From Thermoplasmata archaeon (lineage in GTDB: Archaea; Thermoplasmatota; Thermoplasmata; Lutacidiplasmatales; UBA184), in the NCBI GenBank assembly GCA_021819135.1, contig JAKASE010000003.1:62001-126000 (forward strand): DNA of 64,000 nucleotides. The letters run 5' to 3'. Position 1 is the first letter of the stretch, and each line of letters opens with the position of its first letter. A model generated the notes under the pieces. It saw nothing but the letters and a program-made list of their open reading frames with translations, ran no database searches and was not told the DNA's origin. The position numbers were made by a program, and so were the translations under genes. Below are positions 44,094 through 51,372 of the stretch, in pieces.

Positions 44094-44132
44094 CCGGGAA
44101 TGGAACCGGCTCGGCGGGTACCCGATTCCCGG
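44094..44132 (-). promoter_or_regulatory. Stable hairpin in the probable leader of the phosphate permease gene
   Basis: Perfect 8-bp arms CCGGGAAT and ATTCCCGG enclose a loop that itself contains the palindrome CGGGTACCCG. It begins about 20 nt before GTG 44073 and would lie in the mRNA leader if transcription starts downstream of the 44172-44183 element. Confidence 0.4.
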
Positions 44133-44171
44133 CACGCGCGACACCAACCGCTCCCGAGGGGATTCGGTCCC

Positions 44172-44183
44172 CTCCTTAAGGAG
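44172..44183 (-). promoter_or_regulatory. Palindrome CTCCTTAAGGAG, possible promoter of the phosphate permease gene
   Basis: Perfect 12-bp palindrome and the only AT-rich core in this gap. As a TATA box it would give a start near 44151 and a 78-nt leader. Confidence 0.3.
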
Positions 44184-44508
44184 CCGACCCGCACGGAAAG
44201 CGCGGCCACCCCGAAGGGGGCCGGTAGCGGCCGAACGTCCCGATCCGGCTCGGTGACGGACGCATCCCCGAATCTCCCACAGTGCCCCGCGGGTCTGACT
44301 GCGCGGAAGGATCGACGATGCCCCGCGGCCCCGGCAATGAGGTCTGCCTGGGATCGTCGGTCCCCCGAATGTCGAAAGACCGTGCGAGGGCGGAGGCCGC
44401 GAAGCCCCGGGAGTCAGAGCGCCACGGATACCGTCCCGGCTGCCGGTCCCCCTGGACCGACTGGCGGGCCGCTTCCCCCGAACCCCGAACGGATTCGCTC
44501 CGGTCCGC
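44184..44508. other. Intergenic stretch without a supported gene
   Basis: Between the divergent upstream side of the phosphate permease gene and the 3' end of the heme O synthase gene. Open frames here (for example 44282-44572 on the plus strand) have Arg/Ser/Pro-rich shadow composition and no family pattern. Confidence 0.5.
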
Positions 44509-45378
44509 TCACCACGGAGGGCGGGCCGCCGCCGCGTCGACCGCCATCAGCAGGAAGAGCACCGCAAGGTAGGGCGAGGTGAGCTTGAACAGACGCCAGG
44601 CGTTGATTAGCGTCGGTCGGTGGATGAGGAGCGCGCTGGCGGCGATCAGGACCGCGCCGAGCCCCGCCGCCCCGATCCCCGTGGCGTAGCCGAACGGAGA
44701 TCCCGGAACGAACGGCAGGGCGAGGGTGAAGATCGCGAGCAGCGCCGAGGTGGCCGCGATGCATCGGATGCCGCTTCTGACCCCGAGCACCACGGGCAGC
44801 ATGGGGACCTGGGCCCGGGCGTAGTCCTCACGGGACCGGATCGCCAGGCTCCAGATGTGGATCGGCGTCCAGAGGACCACGAGCGACGCGAGCAGGATCC
44901 CGGTGAGGTCGATGCGACCGGCCACGGCCACGTACCCGACGAGCACCGGGATCCCCCCGCTCGGCGCTCCGAGAATGATGTTCCAGTACGTCCGTCGCTT
45001 CGTCAGCACGTTGTAGACGATCACGTTGTCCGCGAGGCCGATCGCGACCAGACCGACCGGGACGAGCCCGAGCGGCAGCGTCGCGACGAGCCCGAGGGCG
45101 GCGAGCGCGATCCCATACGCGAGCGCGCGGGGGGGCGGGATCGCGCCGGACGGGAGCGGACGGTCGCGCGTGCGTTCCATCCGCGCGTCCATGTCCCGAT
45201 CGACGTAGTTGGTGAGGGCTCGGGCCCCCATGCTGGAGAGCGTGATCGCGACCGCGATCCCGAGGAGCTGGAGCGGGTCCCTCGCCCCCCCGGCGATGAT
45301 CCCGCCCGCCACCGCCGTGAACACGAGCAGCCCCACGATCGGGGGGTTCGTGAGCCGCAGGTAGTCGCGGATCGCCAT
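44509..45378 (-). CDS. ctaB: Protoheme IX farnesyltransferase (heme O synthase)
   Basis: 289 residues, UbiA-superfamily prenyltransferase with about nine membrane segments. First Asp-rich motif ALTNYVDRDMDARMERTRDR (about 54-73), second region YWNIILGAPSGGIPVLVG, and LWTPIHIWSLAIRSREDYARAQVPMLP, all characteristic of CtaB rather than other UbiA enzymes. Makes heme O for heme-copper oxidases, implying aerobic respiration. A GGGGAGG ribosome-binding site sits 5-7 nt before ATG 45378. Confidence 0.93.
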   Translation of the reverse strand: MAIRDYLRLTNPPIVGLLVFTAVAGGIIAGGARDPLQLLGIAVAITLSSMGARALTNYVDRDMDARMERTRDRPLPSGAIPPPRALAYGIALAALGLVATLPLGLVPVGLVAIGLADNVIVYNVLTKRRTYWNIILGAPSGGIPVLVGYVAVAGRIDLTGILLASLVVLWTPIHIWSLAIRSREDYARAQVPMLPVVLGVRSGIRCIAATSALLAIFTLALPFVPGSPFGYATGIGAAGLGAVLIAASALLIHRPTLINAWRLFKLTSPYLAVLFLLMAVDAAAARPPW

Positions 45379-45433
45379 CGTACCTCCCCACCCGCGGGTC
45401 CCCGCCCGGCGGTCGGGTACTTCCGGTCCGGCC

Positions 45434-45442
45434 GTCTATAAG
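45434..45442 (-). promoter_or_regulatory. TATA box of ctaB
   Basis: CTTATAGAC on the minus strand predicts a start near 45411 and a leader of about 30 nt, consistent with the Shine-Dalgarno sequence before ctaB. Confidence 0.5.
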
Positions 45443-45631
45443 ATGCCGAAGTCGGGAGGAGTTCACGGTCGGACCGGGTTCCTCCGCAGACCGGCGGCCT
45501 TCGCACCGGGCCGAACAGGTTCGGAACCTACCAAAGGCACCTTATTGAGTCGGGAGCCGTCTCGAGACCCTCGAGGGTCGAATGGCTCGTCAGGGCGTTC
45601 CACGACGTCCTACCCCTTCAAGAGGCGGGGA

Positions 45632-45925
45632 ATGATGGGAGACACCATGTCCCCGGCCCTCCAGGTGCACCTGGACAGCTGGCTTCGGGAGTTCGGGCCC
45701 CGGGGAACGGAACAGGCGGAGGCGGGCTCGGTCTCGCAGCTCCTGGACGTCCTCGAGTCGCGGTACCCCCGGCTGCGGTTCAAGCTGCGGGACGAGACCG
45801 GGCAGCTGCGTCGCTACGTCCGGGTCTTCGTGGACGGCGAGGACGTGAGCGGGTCCACCGGGGTCTCCACTCCCCTGACCGGGGCCCGGACCATCGATAT
45901 CCTGCATTCGATCGCGGGAGGATGA
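45632..45925 (+). CDS. MoaD/ThiS-like ubiquitin-fold protein
   Basis: 97 residues from ATG 45632 (GAGG six bases upstream; in-frame ATGs at 45635 and 45647 are alternatives). Beta-grasp pattern: LQVHLDSWLREFGPRG at the start, SVSQLLDVLESRYPRLRFKLRDETGQLRRYVRVFVDGEDV in the middle, and the C-terminal Gly-Gly (SIAGG) needed for adenylation and thiocarboxylate or conjugation chemistry. Thirteen bases separate it from the beta-propeller gene, a pairing I recall from several bacteria. A sulfur carrier or protein modifier is possible; a molybdopterin role is not indicated locally. Confidence 0.85.
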   Translation: MMGDTMSPALQVHLDSWLREFGPRGTEQAEAGSVSQLLDVLESRYPRLRFKLRDETGQLRRYVRVFVDGEDVSGSTGVSTPLTGARTIDILHSIAGG

Positions 45926-45938
45926 GGAGGGAGCCACG

Positions 45939-47075
45939 ATGGCGAAGAACGGCAAGGTACGGGTTCTGGTCGGAACGCGCAAGGGCACCTATGTGGTGGA
46001 GGCGGACACGCGACGTCGCAAGTGGACGGTCGGACCGGCGGCGCACCCGGGCAACGAGATCTACCATGTCGTCGCGGACCCTCGCCATCCGGGAGACCTC
46101 TATGCGGCCGTGAACAACGGCTTCTGGGGTCCGATGGTGCAGAAGTCCCGGAACTGGGGGAAGACCTGGAAGGAGATGCCGACCCCGCTGACCCCGATCA
46201 AGAAGGAGCGGACCCCGCTGTTCAACGACGCGGACCCGACGACGCCCCCGCCCCGCCCGCTCAACAACCTCTGGCACTTCGAGCCGGGACACCCGAGCGA
46301 GCCGGAGACGATCTATCTCGGGGCCGACCCGCACCTCCTGTTCCGGTCTCCCGACCTCGGGAAGACGTGGGAGCCGATCGAGAGCATCAACGACCATCCG
46401 AACAAGAAGAACTGGGCCCCCGGAGCGGGCGGGGCGTGTCTCCACACGATCATCGTCGACCCGCGGGACCCCCAGCGCCTGTACATCGGGATGAGCGCCG
46501 TCGGCACGTTCCGGTCGGAGAACGGCGGACGGAGCTGGACGCCGGTCAACAAAGGGGTGATGGCCCCGTTCTTACCCGACAAGTACCCCGAGACCGGCCA
46601 GTGCGTCCACCACGTAGCGGCGGACGCTGCCGACCCCGACACGTTCTACCGCCAGGATCACGGCGGGATGTACGTCTCGCACGACCGCATGGACAAGTGG
46701 ACACGGATCGGACGTCCGCTCGGTGACGACTTCGGGTTCTGCGTCGCGTCGCCGGCCGCGGACCCCGGGAAGGCGTACTTCGTTCGCCTCGACGGCATGG
46801 CCCGCGTGACCGGGGAGGGCCATTTCCAGGTCCACGAGTGGAACGATCGCAAGCGGACCTGGCGGAAGCTCCTCTCGCCGAAGGCGTTCCCCGGTCATTT
46901 CGGCGTCCAGCGGGAGGGGATCGCCACCGATGCGCTCGATCCCGCCGGGGTCTACGTGGGGACCACGACCGGCCAGCTGTTCACGAGCCCCGATGCGGGG
47001 CGGTCGTGGGCCTGCGTGCCGTTCCAGTTCCCGGGGATCCACTCGGTGAGCATCGCGAACCCGAACGGCGGTTAG
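45939..47075 (+). CDS. BNR/sialidase-like beta-propeller protein
   Basis: 378 residues with repeated Asp-box-type motifs: KSRNWGKTWKEM, RSPDLGKTWEPI, RSENGGRSWTPV and TSPDAGRSWACV, each followed by VxxxPxxPxxLYxG strands. This is a six-to-seven-bladed exo-alpha-sialidase/VPS10-like propeller. There is no signal peptide, so it is likely cytoplasmic, and the catalytic residues of sialidases are not evident. The chain ends in PNGG, also a diglycine. Cotranscribed with the MoaD-like gene. Function unknown. Confidence 0.85.
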   Translation: MAKNGKVRVLVGTRKGTYVVEADTRRRKWTVGPAAHPGNEIYHVVADPRHPGDLYAAVNNGFWGPMVQKSRNWGKTWKEMPTPLTPIKKERTPLFNDADPTTPPPRPLNNLWHFEPGHPSEPETIYLGADPHLLFRSPDLGKTWEPIESINDHPNKKNWAPGAGGACLHTIIVDPRDPQRLYIGMSAVGTFRSENGGRSWTPVNKGVMAPFLPDKYPETGQCVHHVAADAADPDTFYRQDHGGMYVSHDRMDKWTRIGRPLGDDFGFCVASPAADPGKAYFVRLDGMARVTGEGHFQVHEWNDRKRTWRKLLSPKAFPGHFGVQREGIATDALDPAGVYVGTTTGQLFTSPDAGRSWACVPFQFPGIHSVSIANPNGG

Positions 47076-47198
47076 CGGTCCCGGGTCCCCCGGGGCGCGG
47101 CCCGCCGGCCCGGCATCGGGGTGCCGGTCCCTCACCGGGACGGTCCCGGCAAGGCCTCTTATCGGGCGCATCGCTCGGTCCCGACCCTTCGAGGGACG

Positions 47199-47975
47199 AT
47201 GGAGTGGGACTCGAAGCAGTACCTCCTCTTCGAACGGGAGCGCACCCGGCCGTGCCTCGACCTGGTCCATCGGCTCGACCTGTCCTCCCCGGGACGCATC
47301 GTCGACCTCGGGTGCGGGACCGGCACCAGCACCGCGGCCCTCCGCCAACGGTGGCCGGACGCCGCGATCACCGGCGTCGACCGCTCGGCCTCGATGCTCC
47401 GGGTCGCCCGGAGGTCCGACCGTTCGGTCGAGTGGACGAGGGCCGACATCGCCCGGTGGGAACCGCGCGAGCCGTTCGACCTCGTCTTCTCGAACGCGGC
47501 CCTCCAGTGGCTCCCGGACCACCCGAAGCTCCTCCCGCGGCTCTGGCGTGCGGTCGGCCCCTCCGGGGCCCTCGCGTTCCAGGTCCCGGCCCCCGGTCCC
47601 GCTCGGGAACGATGGCACCGCGCGGTCGAGGAGGTGCGGCGCGGGGAGCGGGGCGACCGGCCCGTGCGTGCCGAGGAGATCTCCGAGAACGTCCTGTCGT
47701 CGGCCGAGTACTACCGGCTGCTCGGGCCGCGCGCCCGCGCGGTCGATCTGTGGGATACGGAATATCATCACGTGCTGCCGAACGCGCAGGCGGTCGTCGA
47801 GTGGACCCGGGCGACCGGCCTCCGCCCGGTGCTCGCGGCGCTGCGCACGGCGAAGGAACGCGAACGCTTCCTCGCCGCCTACTCGGCGCGGGTCTCCCGG
47901 GCGTACCGGCCTCAACCGGACGGCCGGGTCCTCTTCCCGTTCCGGCGGAGGTTCGTCATCGCCTACCGGGAATGA
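47199..47975 (+). CDS. tam: Trans-aconitate 2-methyltransferase-like SAM methyltransferase
   Basis: 258 residues from ATG 47199. SAM motif IVDLGCGTGTSTAAL (about 31-45), acidic ITGVDRSASML, WTRADIARWEP and the postmotif FDLVFSNAALQWLPDH (about 93-108), which is specific to the Tam family. The family methylates trans-aconitate. TATA-like CCTCTTATCG at 47155-47164 gives a leader of about 13 nt. Confidence 0.85.
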   Translation: MEWDSKQYLLFERERTRPCLDLVHRLDLSSPGRIVDLGCGTGTSTAALRQRWPDAAITGVDRSASMLRVARRSDRSVEWTRADIARWEPREPFDLVFSNAALQWLPDHPKLLPRLWRAVGPSGALAFQVPAPGPARERWHRAVEEVRRGERGDRPVRAEEISENVLSSAEYYRLLGPRARAVDLWDTEYHHVLPNAQAVVEWTRATGLRPVLAALRTAKERERFLAAYSARVSRAYRPQPDGRVLFPFRRRFVIAYRE

Positions 47976-48064
47976 CCGCGTGCGCCCCCGGCTCTCGCGG
48001 AACGAGGACCCGTTCCCCCTCTCTTCGGTTCCGCCCGAAGGGGTTCGGTTCCCGCGTAAAGGGG

Positions 48065-48074
48065 GCTCATAACC
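48065..48074 (+). promoter_or_regulatory. TATA-like box of the RibD/DHFR-like gene
   Basis: GCTCATAACC centred about 30 bp before ATG 48100, favouring that start over GTG 48085. Confidence 0.5.
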
Positions 48075-48099
48075 TCGGGGCCCCGTGACCCCGTCGGTC

Positions 48100-48717
48100 A
48101 TGGCCACCGGCACGAGCCCGCCCGCATTCCGTGTCGAGACGTCCGACGACGATCGACGGACGGTCGGCAAGGTCGTCTATCAGGCGACGGTCTCGCTCGA
48201 TGGTCTCCTGGCGGGATCCGGTGACCCGCGGGAATGGGCCATGCGGTACTCCGAACGGAACCCGACGCTCGAGGCGGCGATCCGGACCACGGGGGCGGTA
48301 CTGGTCGGGCGGAACACCTTCGACGCCGTCCGACGTCAGGCACGGGCGACCACCGGGGCGTTCCCCGGCGCGGATTGGACGGGACCGAGGTTCGTTCTGA
48401 CCCATCGGCCGCTGGAGGGGGTCCCCGACGACAGCACCCGGCCCTTCTCCGGGGACCTGAGAGAGGCCGTGCGTCTCGCGCAGGCCGCGGCCGGTGAGAA
48501 GAACGTCACGGTGCTCGGGGCAAGCGTGGGAGCGCAGGGACTCCGTCTCGGGGTGGTGGACGAGATCCTCGTCCATCTCGTGCCGGTGCTGCTCGGGTCC
48601 GGGGTCCGATTCTTCACGAACGACGAGCTCCCGGAGCTCGACCTGGAACGGCTGAGCCTGTCGGTCGCCGGACCGGTGACCAACCTGAGGTTCCGGGTGC
48701 GACGACGCTCGTCCTAG
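48100..48717 (+). CDS. Dihydrofolate reductase/RibD C-terminal-like reductase
   Basis: 205 residues from ATG 48100. The RibD_C/DHFR fold is seen in KVVYQATVSLDGLLAGSGD (about 23-41), TTGAVLVGRNTFDAV, PRFVLTHRPLEG, and VTVLGASVGAQGLRLGVVDEILVHLVPVLLGSGVRFF (about 138-175), a segment shared with YyaP-like reductases. A cofactor-dependent reductase of unknown substrate. Confidence 0.85.
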   Translation: MATGTSPPAFRVETSDDDRRTVGKVVYQATVSLDGLLAGSGDPREWAMRYSERNPTLEAAIRTTGAVLVGRNTFDAVRRQARATTGAFPGADWTGPRFVLTHRPLEGVPDDSTRPFSGDLREAVRLAQAAAGEKNVTVLGASVGAQGLRLGVVDEILVHLVPVLLGSGVRFFTNDELPELDLERLSLSVAGPVTNLRFRVRRRSS

Positions 48718-48808
48718 CGAGCTGGGCTCCGGCCGCCCTGCGATCCACCGCTCTCCGGCGAGACAGTTCGCGGGCACGGAGCGGCGGTCGGGAGGCCCGC
48801 ACCGCTGT

Positions 48809-48818
48809 CGGTTTAACC
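48809..48818 (+). promoter_or_regulatory. TATA-like box of the cytidine deaminase gene
   Basis: CGGTTTAACC centred 27 bp before ATG 48841. Confidence 0.6.
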
Positions 48819-48840
48819 CGGGGTGAGTGACCGGCGCACC

Positions 48841-49251
48841 ATGTCGGAGCTCGGGGAGCCCCTGGACGCCAAGGATCGCGCGCTCATTCGGGAGGCCCAG
48901 GCCGCCCTTCGCGCCGGATTCCTCCGGCACCGCCACACGGTCGCAGCCGCCGTCCGGACCCGCCGCGGGGCCATCTACCGCGGCCTGAACGTCGACGGGA
49001 TCCACGGCCCGTGCGCCGAGCCGGTCGCCCTGGGAGCCGCGTTCACCGCCGGTGATCGGTCGATCGAGTCGATGGTATCGGTGTGCCGACGCGGCCGAGC
49101 GTTACCGGTGCTCTCGCCCTGTGGGAACTGTCGGCAGCTCTTGCTCGACTACGCCCCCCGTGCGACGGTGATCGTGCGGTTCGGGGATGGCCGCGTGGCC
49201 CGGATGGGGGTCGCCGAGAGCCTCCCCGGAGCGTTCCAGACCTTCGGGTGA
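48841..49251 (+). CDS. cdd: Cytidine deaminase (zinc-dependent, tetrameric type)
   Basis: 136 residues from ATG 48841, chosen over GTG 48823 because of the TATA spacing. Zinc site Cys58-Ala-Glu60 (GPCAEPVALGAAF) plus Cys94 and Cys97 (SPCGNCRQLL), as in tetrameric CDA and blasticidin-S deaminase. Glu60 is the catalytic proton shuttle. Salvages cytidine and deoxycytidine; blasticidin-type substrates cannot be excluded. Confidence 0.88.
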   Translation: MSELGEPLDAKDRALIREAQAALRAGFLRHRHTVAAAVRTRRGAIYRGLNVDGIHGPCAEPVALGAAFTAGDRSIESMVSVCRRGRALPVLSPCGNCRQLLLDYAPRATVIVRFGDGRVARMGVAESLPGAFQTFG

Positions 49252-49315
49252 GTGACCCGCCCTAGAGCCGGCGCGTACAACACGCTTAGGGCGGTGCGAC
49301 GCTGGACCTTCCTCG

Positions 49316-50116
49316 GTGTCCGGACCCCCTTCCCCCGCGCGAGACGAGATCCCCTCCCTCCGATCCTTGCTCCGGGTCGCCACGTCGGCGGGCCGGGCGG
49401 CCGGCCGGCTCACGCTCGAATCGTTCGGCGGCCGCATCGTGCCGGAGGTCAAGCCGGACGGCTCGCCGGTCACCCCTGTCGACCGGGCGGCGGAGGCGGA
49501 GCTGCGTCGGTCGATCGAGGAGGCGTTCCCGGATCACACGATCGTGGGCGAGGAGGGAGGGATATCGGGAACGGATCCCCGCGTGCGGTGGATCCTCGAT
49601 CCGATCGACGGGACGAAGTCGTTCATCCACGGGGTCCCGCTGTACTCCGTTCTGGTCGCGGTAGAGGTCGACGGGGCGTTCTCGGTGGGGGTGATCCATC
49701 TCCCGGCGCTCGGCGAGACGGTCGCCGCGGCGACAGGGCTCGGCTGCCGCTGGAACGGGAAAAGGGCCCATGTCTCGGTGGTCGAGCGGCTGTCCGAGGC
49801 GACCGTCGTCACCAGCTCGGTCCGGGCCCTCGAGTCCACGGGGCTTCCGTTCTCCCGGTTGGCCAACGCCACCCGGACCCAGCGGGGTTGGGGAGACGGG
49901 TACGGGTTCGCCCTGGTCGCGACCGGTCGGGCTGACGCCATGGTGGACTCCGGTCTCCACCTGTGGGACATCGCCCCGATGTTCCCGATCCTCTCCGAAG
50001 CCGGAGGTTCGGTCACCGACTGGAACGGCACCCGGACCGCGGACGCCACGAACTTCGTCGCATCGAACGGTCGGGTCCACGAGCCGCTAGTTCGGCTCCT
50101 CGCGTCCAGGACCTGA
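49316..50116 (+). CDS. Inositol-monophosphatase superfamily phosphatase, HisN-like
   Basis: 266 residues from GTG 49316, with a TATA-like ACGCTTAGG at 49282-49290. Metal-binding motifs: VGEEGG (about 79-84), DPIDGTKSFIHGVPLY (about 98-113) and LWDIAPMFPILSEAGG (about 219-234). The FIHGVPLY form is typical of IMPase-type histidinol-phosphatases, so histidine synthesis is a likely role; general inositol or nucleotide phosphatase activity is possible. Confidence 0.88.
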   Translation: MSGPPSPARDEIPSLRSLLRVATSAGRAAGRLTLESFGGRIVPEVKPDGSPVTPVDRAAEAELRRSIEEAFPDHTIVGEEGGISGTDPRVRWILDPIDGTKSFIHGVPLYSVLVAVEVDGAFSVGVIHLPALGETVAAATGLGCRWNGKRAHVSVVERLSEATVVTSSVRALESTGLPFSRLANATRTQRGWGDGYGFALVATGRADAMVDSGLHLWDIAPMFPILSEAGGSVTDWNGTRTADATNFVASNGRVHEPLVRLLASRT

Positions 50117-50158
50117 GCCGCCCCGTTGCCGGCCCGGGGTCGGACCGTCGGGCCGGAT

Positions 50159-51259
50159 CTATCCGGTGGCCGGCAGGGCCGGTCCAGAGCGCGCCGGAGG
50201 GGACGCCGGTGGGCTCTCTCCGGCCAGCGTGAAGCCGGCCGCCAGGGCCTCCCGCCGGATCGCGTCCACGTTGTCGATCGTTCGGTGCGGATAGACGAGG
50301 AGGGCGGCGAAGGTGTTGCCGGCACCGGCGGCGAGCTGCGCGGCGAGCCGGGCTGCGCTTCCCGGGTCCTCGACCTCGACCTCGGCGAGGCCGAGGTGGA
50401 CGGCGGGAAGGACCAGGCGCGCGATCGCGAGCGCCCGGAGCGAAAGTCGCAACGACCCCGGGCGCCGTTGGGCCCAGGGGGTACCCCGTACCGGGTGGAA
50501 CGTGGAGAAGTAGAGGTACGTCAGGCTCGGATACCGCTTCAGGAAGAGGATCGACCGGAGGAGGTCGACGGAAGTGCCCAGCCCGGTCATCAGGACGTTC
50601 CCGAGGGCCATCCCAAGGCGGTCGACGTGCGCATCGAGGGCGATCCGCGCATCGAGGTCGTCTCCCGGCTTCGCGCGGCGGAACTCGCGCGCATTGGTGG
50701 TCTCGAGCGCGCTGTAGATCGTCCGGACACCCTGGTCCTTGAGCCAGCCGAGCGTCTCCGGGGCGAGGGACGGCCCCACGTCCAGCGCAAGGTCGATCGC
50801 GCTCACCCGGCGAACGGACCGGACGATGCCCCGGATCTCCTCGTCCGACCCCCGGAGGTTCGTCCCCCCGATCAGCACGATCGCGCGAACGCCCCGACCG
50901 ACCGCGAAGCGAACGGCCCGCAGGAGCGTTCCCGGGGGCAGGAGCGAGCGCTCGGACCTCACTGACGGGATCGAGCTCGAGAGCGAGCAGTACCGGCAGG
51001 AGGGCTCCACCTCGCAGGGAGTGACCATGTGAAGGTGGGCGACGAGCGTGATCTCCCGACCGAGCGCCCGGTCCCGACGTCGGGAGGCGGCCGCGAAGAG
51101 CTGGTCGGCCTGCGCGCGCCGAGCGGCCCCTTGGAGGAGCTGCCGCGCGAGCGATAGGTCGATCCGATCCCGTTCCGCCCGGTGCAGCAGCTCGGAGTAC
51201 GCCTCCGCGCTCATCGGTCCGACCCGAACCGGGACGAGGTCGGCGGGTTCGATCGACAT
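50159..51259 (-). CDS. Radical SAM protein, BioB/HmdB-like, with a CX5CX2C cluster motif
   Basis: 366 residues from ATG 51259 (frame open to GTG 51322). The [4Fe-4S] cluster motif is Cys82-x5-Cys88-x2-Cys91 (PCEVEPSCRYC), not the usual CX3CX2C. It is followed by AIVLIGGTNLRGSDEEI (SAM-binding GGE-like), IYSALETTNAREF and LMTGLGTSVDLL, a biotin-synthase-like barrel. CX5CX2C is reported for HmdB, which builds the iron-guanylylpyridinol cofactor, and I know few others; no hmd genes are seen here. Function open. Confidence 0.8.
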   Translation of the reverse strand: MSIEPADLVPVRVGPMSAEAYSELLHRAERDRIDLSLARQLLQGAARRAQADQLFAAASRRRDRALGREITLVAHLHMVTPCEVEPSCRYCSLSSSIPSVRSERSLLPPGTLLRAVRFAVGRGVRAIVLIGGTNLRGSDEEIRGIVRSVRRVSAIDLALDVGPSLAPETLGWLKDQGVRTIYSALETTNAREFRRAKPGDDLDARIALDAHVDRLGMALGNVLMTGLGTSVDLLRSILFLKRYPSLTYLYFSTFHPVRGTPWAQRRPGSLRLSLRALAIARLVLPAVHLGLAEVEVEDPGSAARLAAQLAAGAGNTFAALLVYPHRTIDNVDAIRREALAAGFTLAGESPPASPPARSGPALPATG

Positions 51260-51372
51260 CCGCGCACGCGCATCGCGCGAGGCTACATCCCCATTGCCGC
51301 CGAGATGCCGGTTTCGGGCCACGACGCGGGAGGACCCGGAGCCCCGATGTGGCTCCGGAGCACGCCCTCGGC

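Noticed and set aside
44080-44132. tRNA-like T arm (GCCGG-TTCCATT-CCGGC) on the minus strand
   Set aside because: The loop has C at position 57, and no acceptor, D or anticodon arms can be built around it; it is explained by the hairpin.
44100-44582. Plus-strand frame of 160 codons in the gap before ctaB
   Set aside because: Runs into ctaB from the opposite strand and has Arg/Pro/Ser-rich shadow composition.
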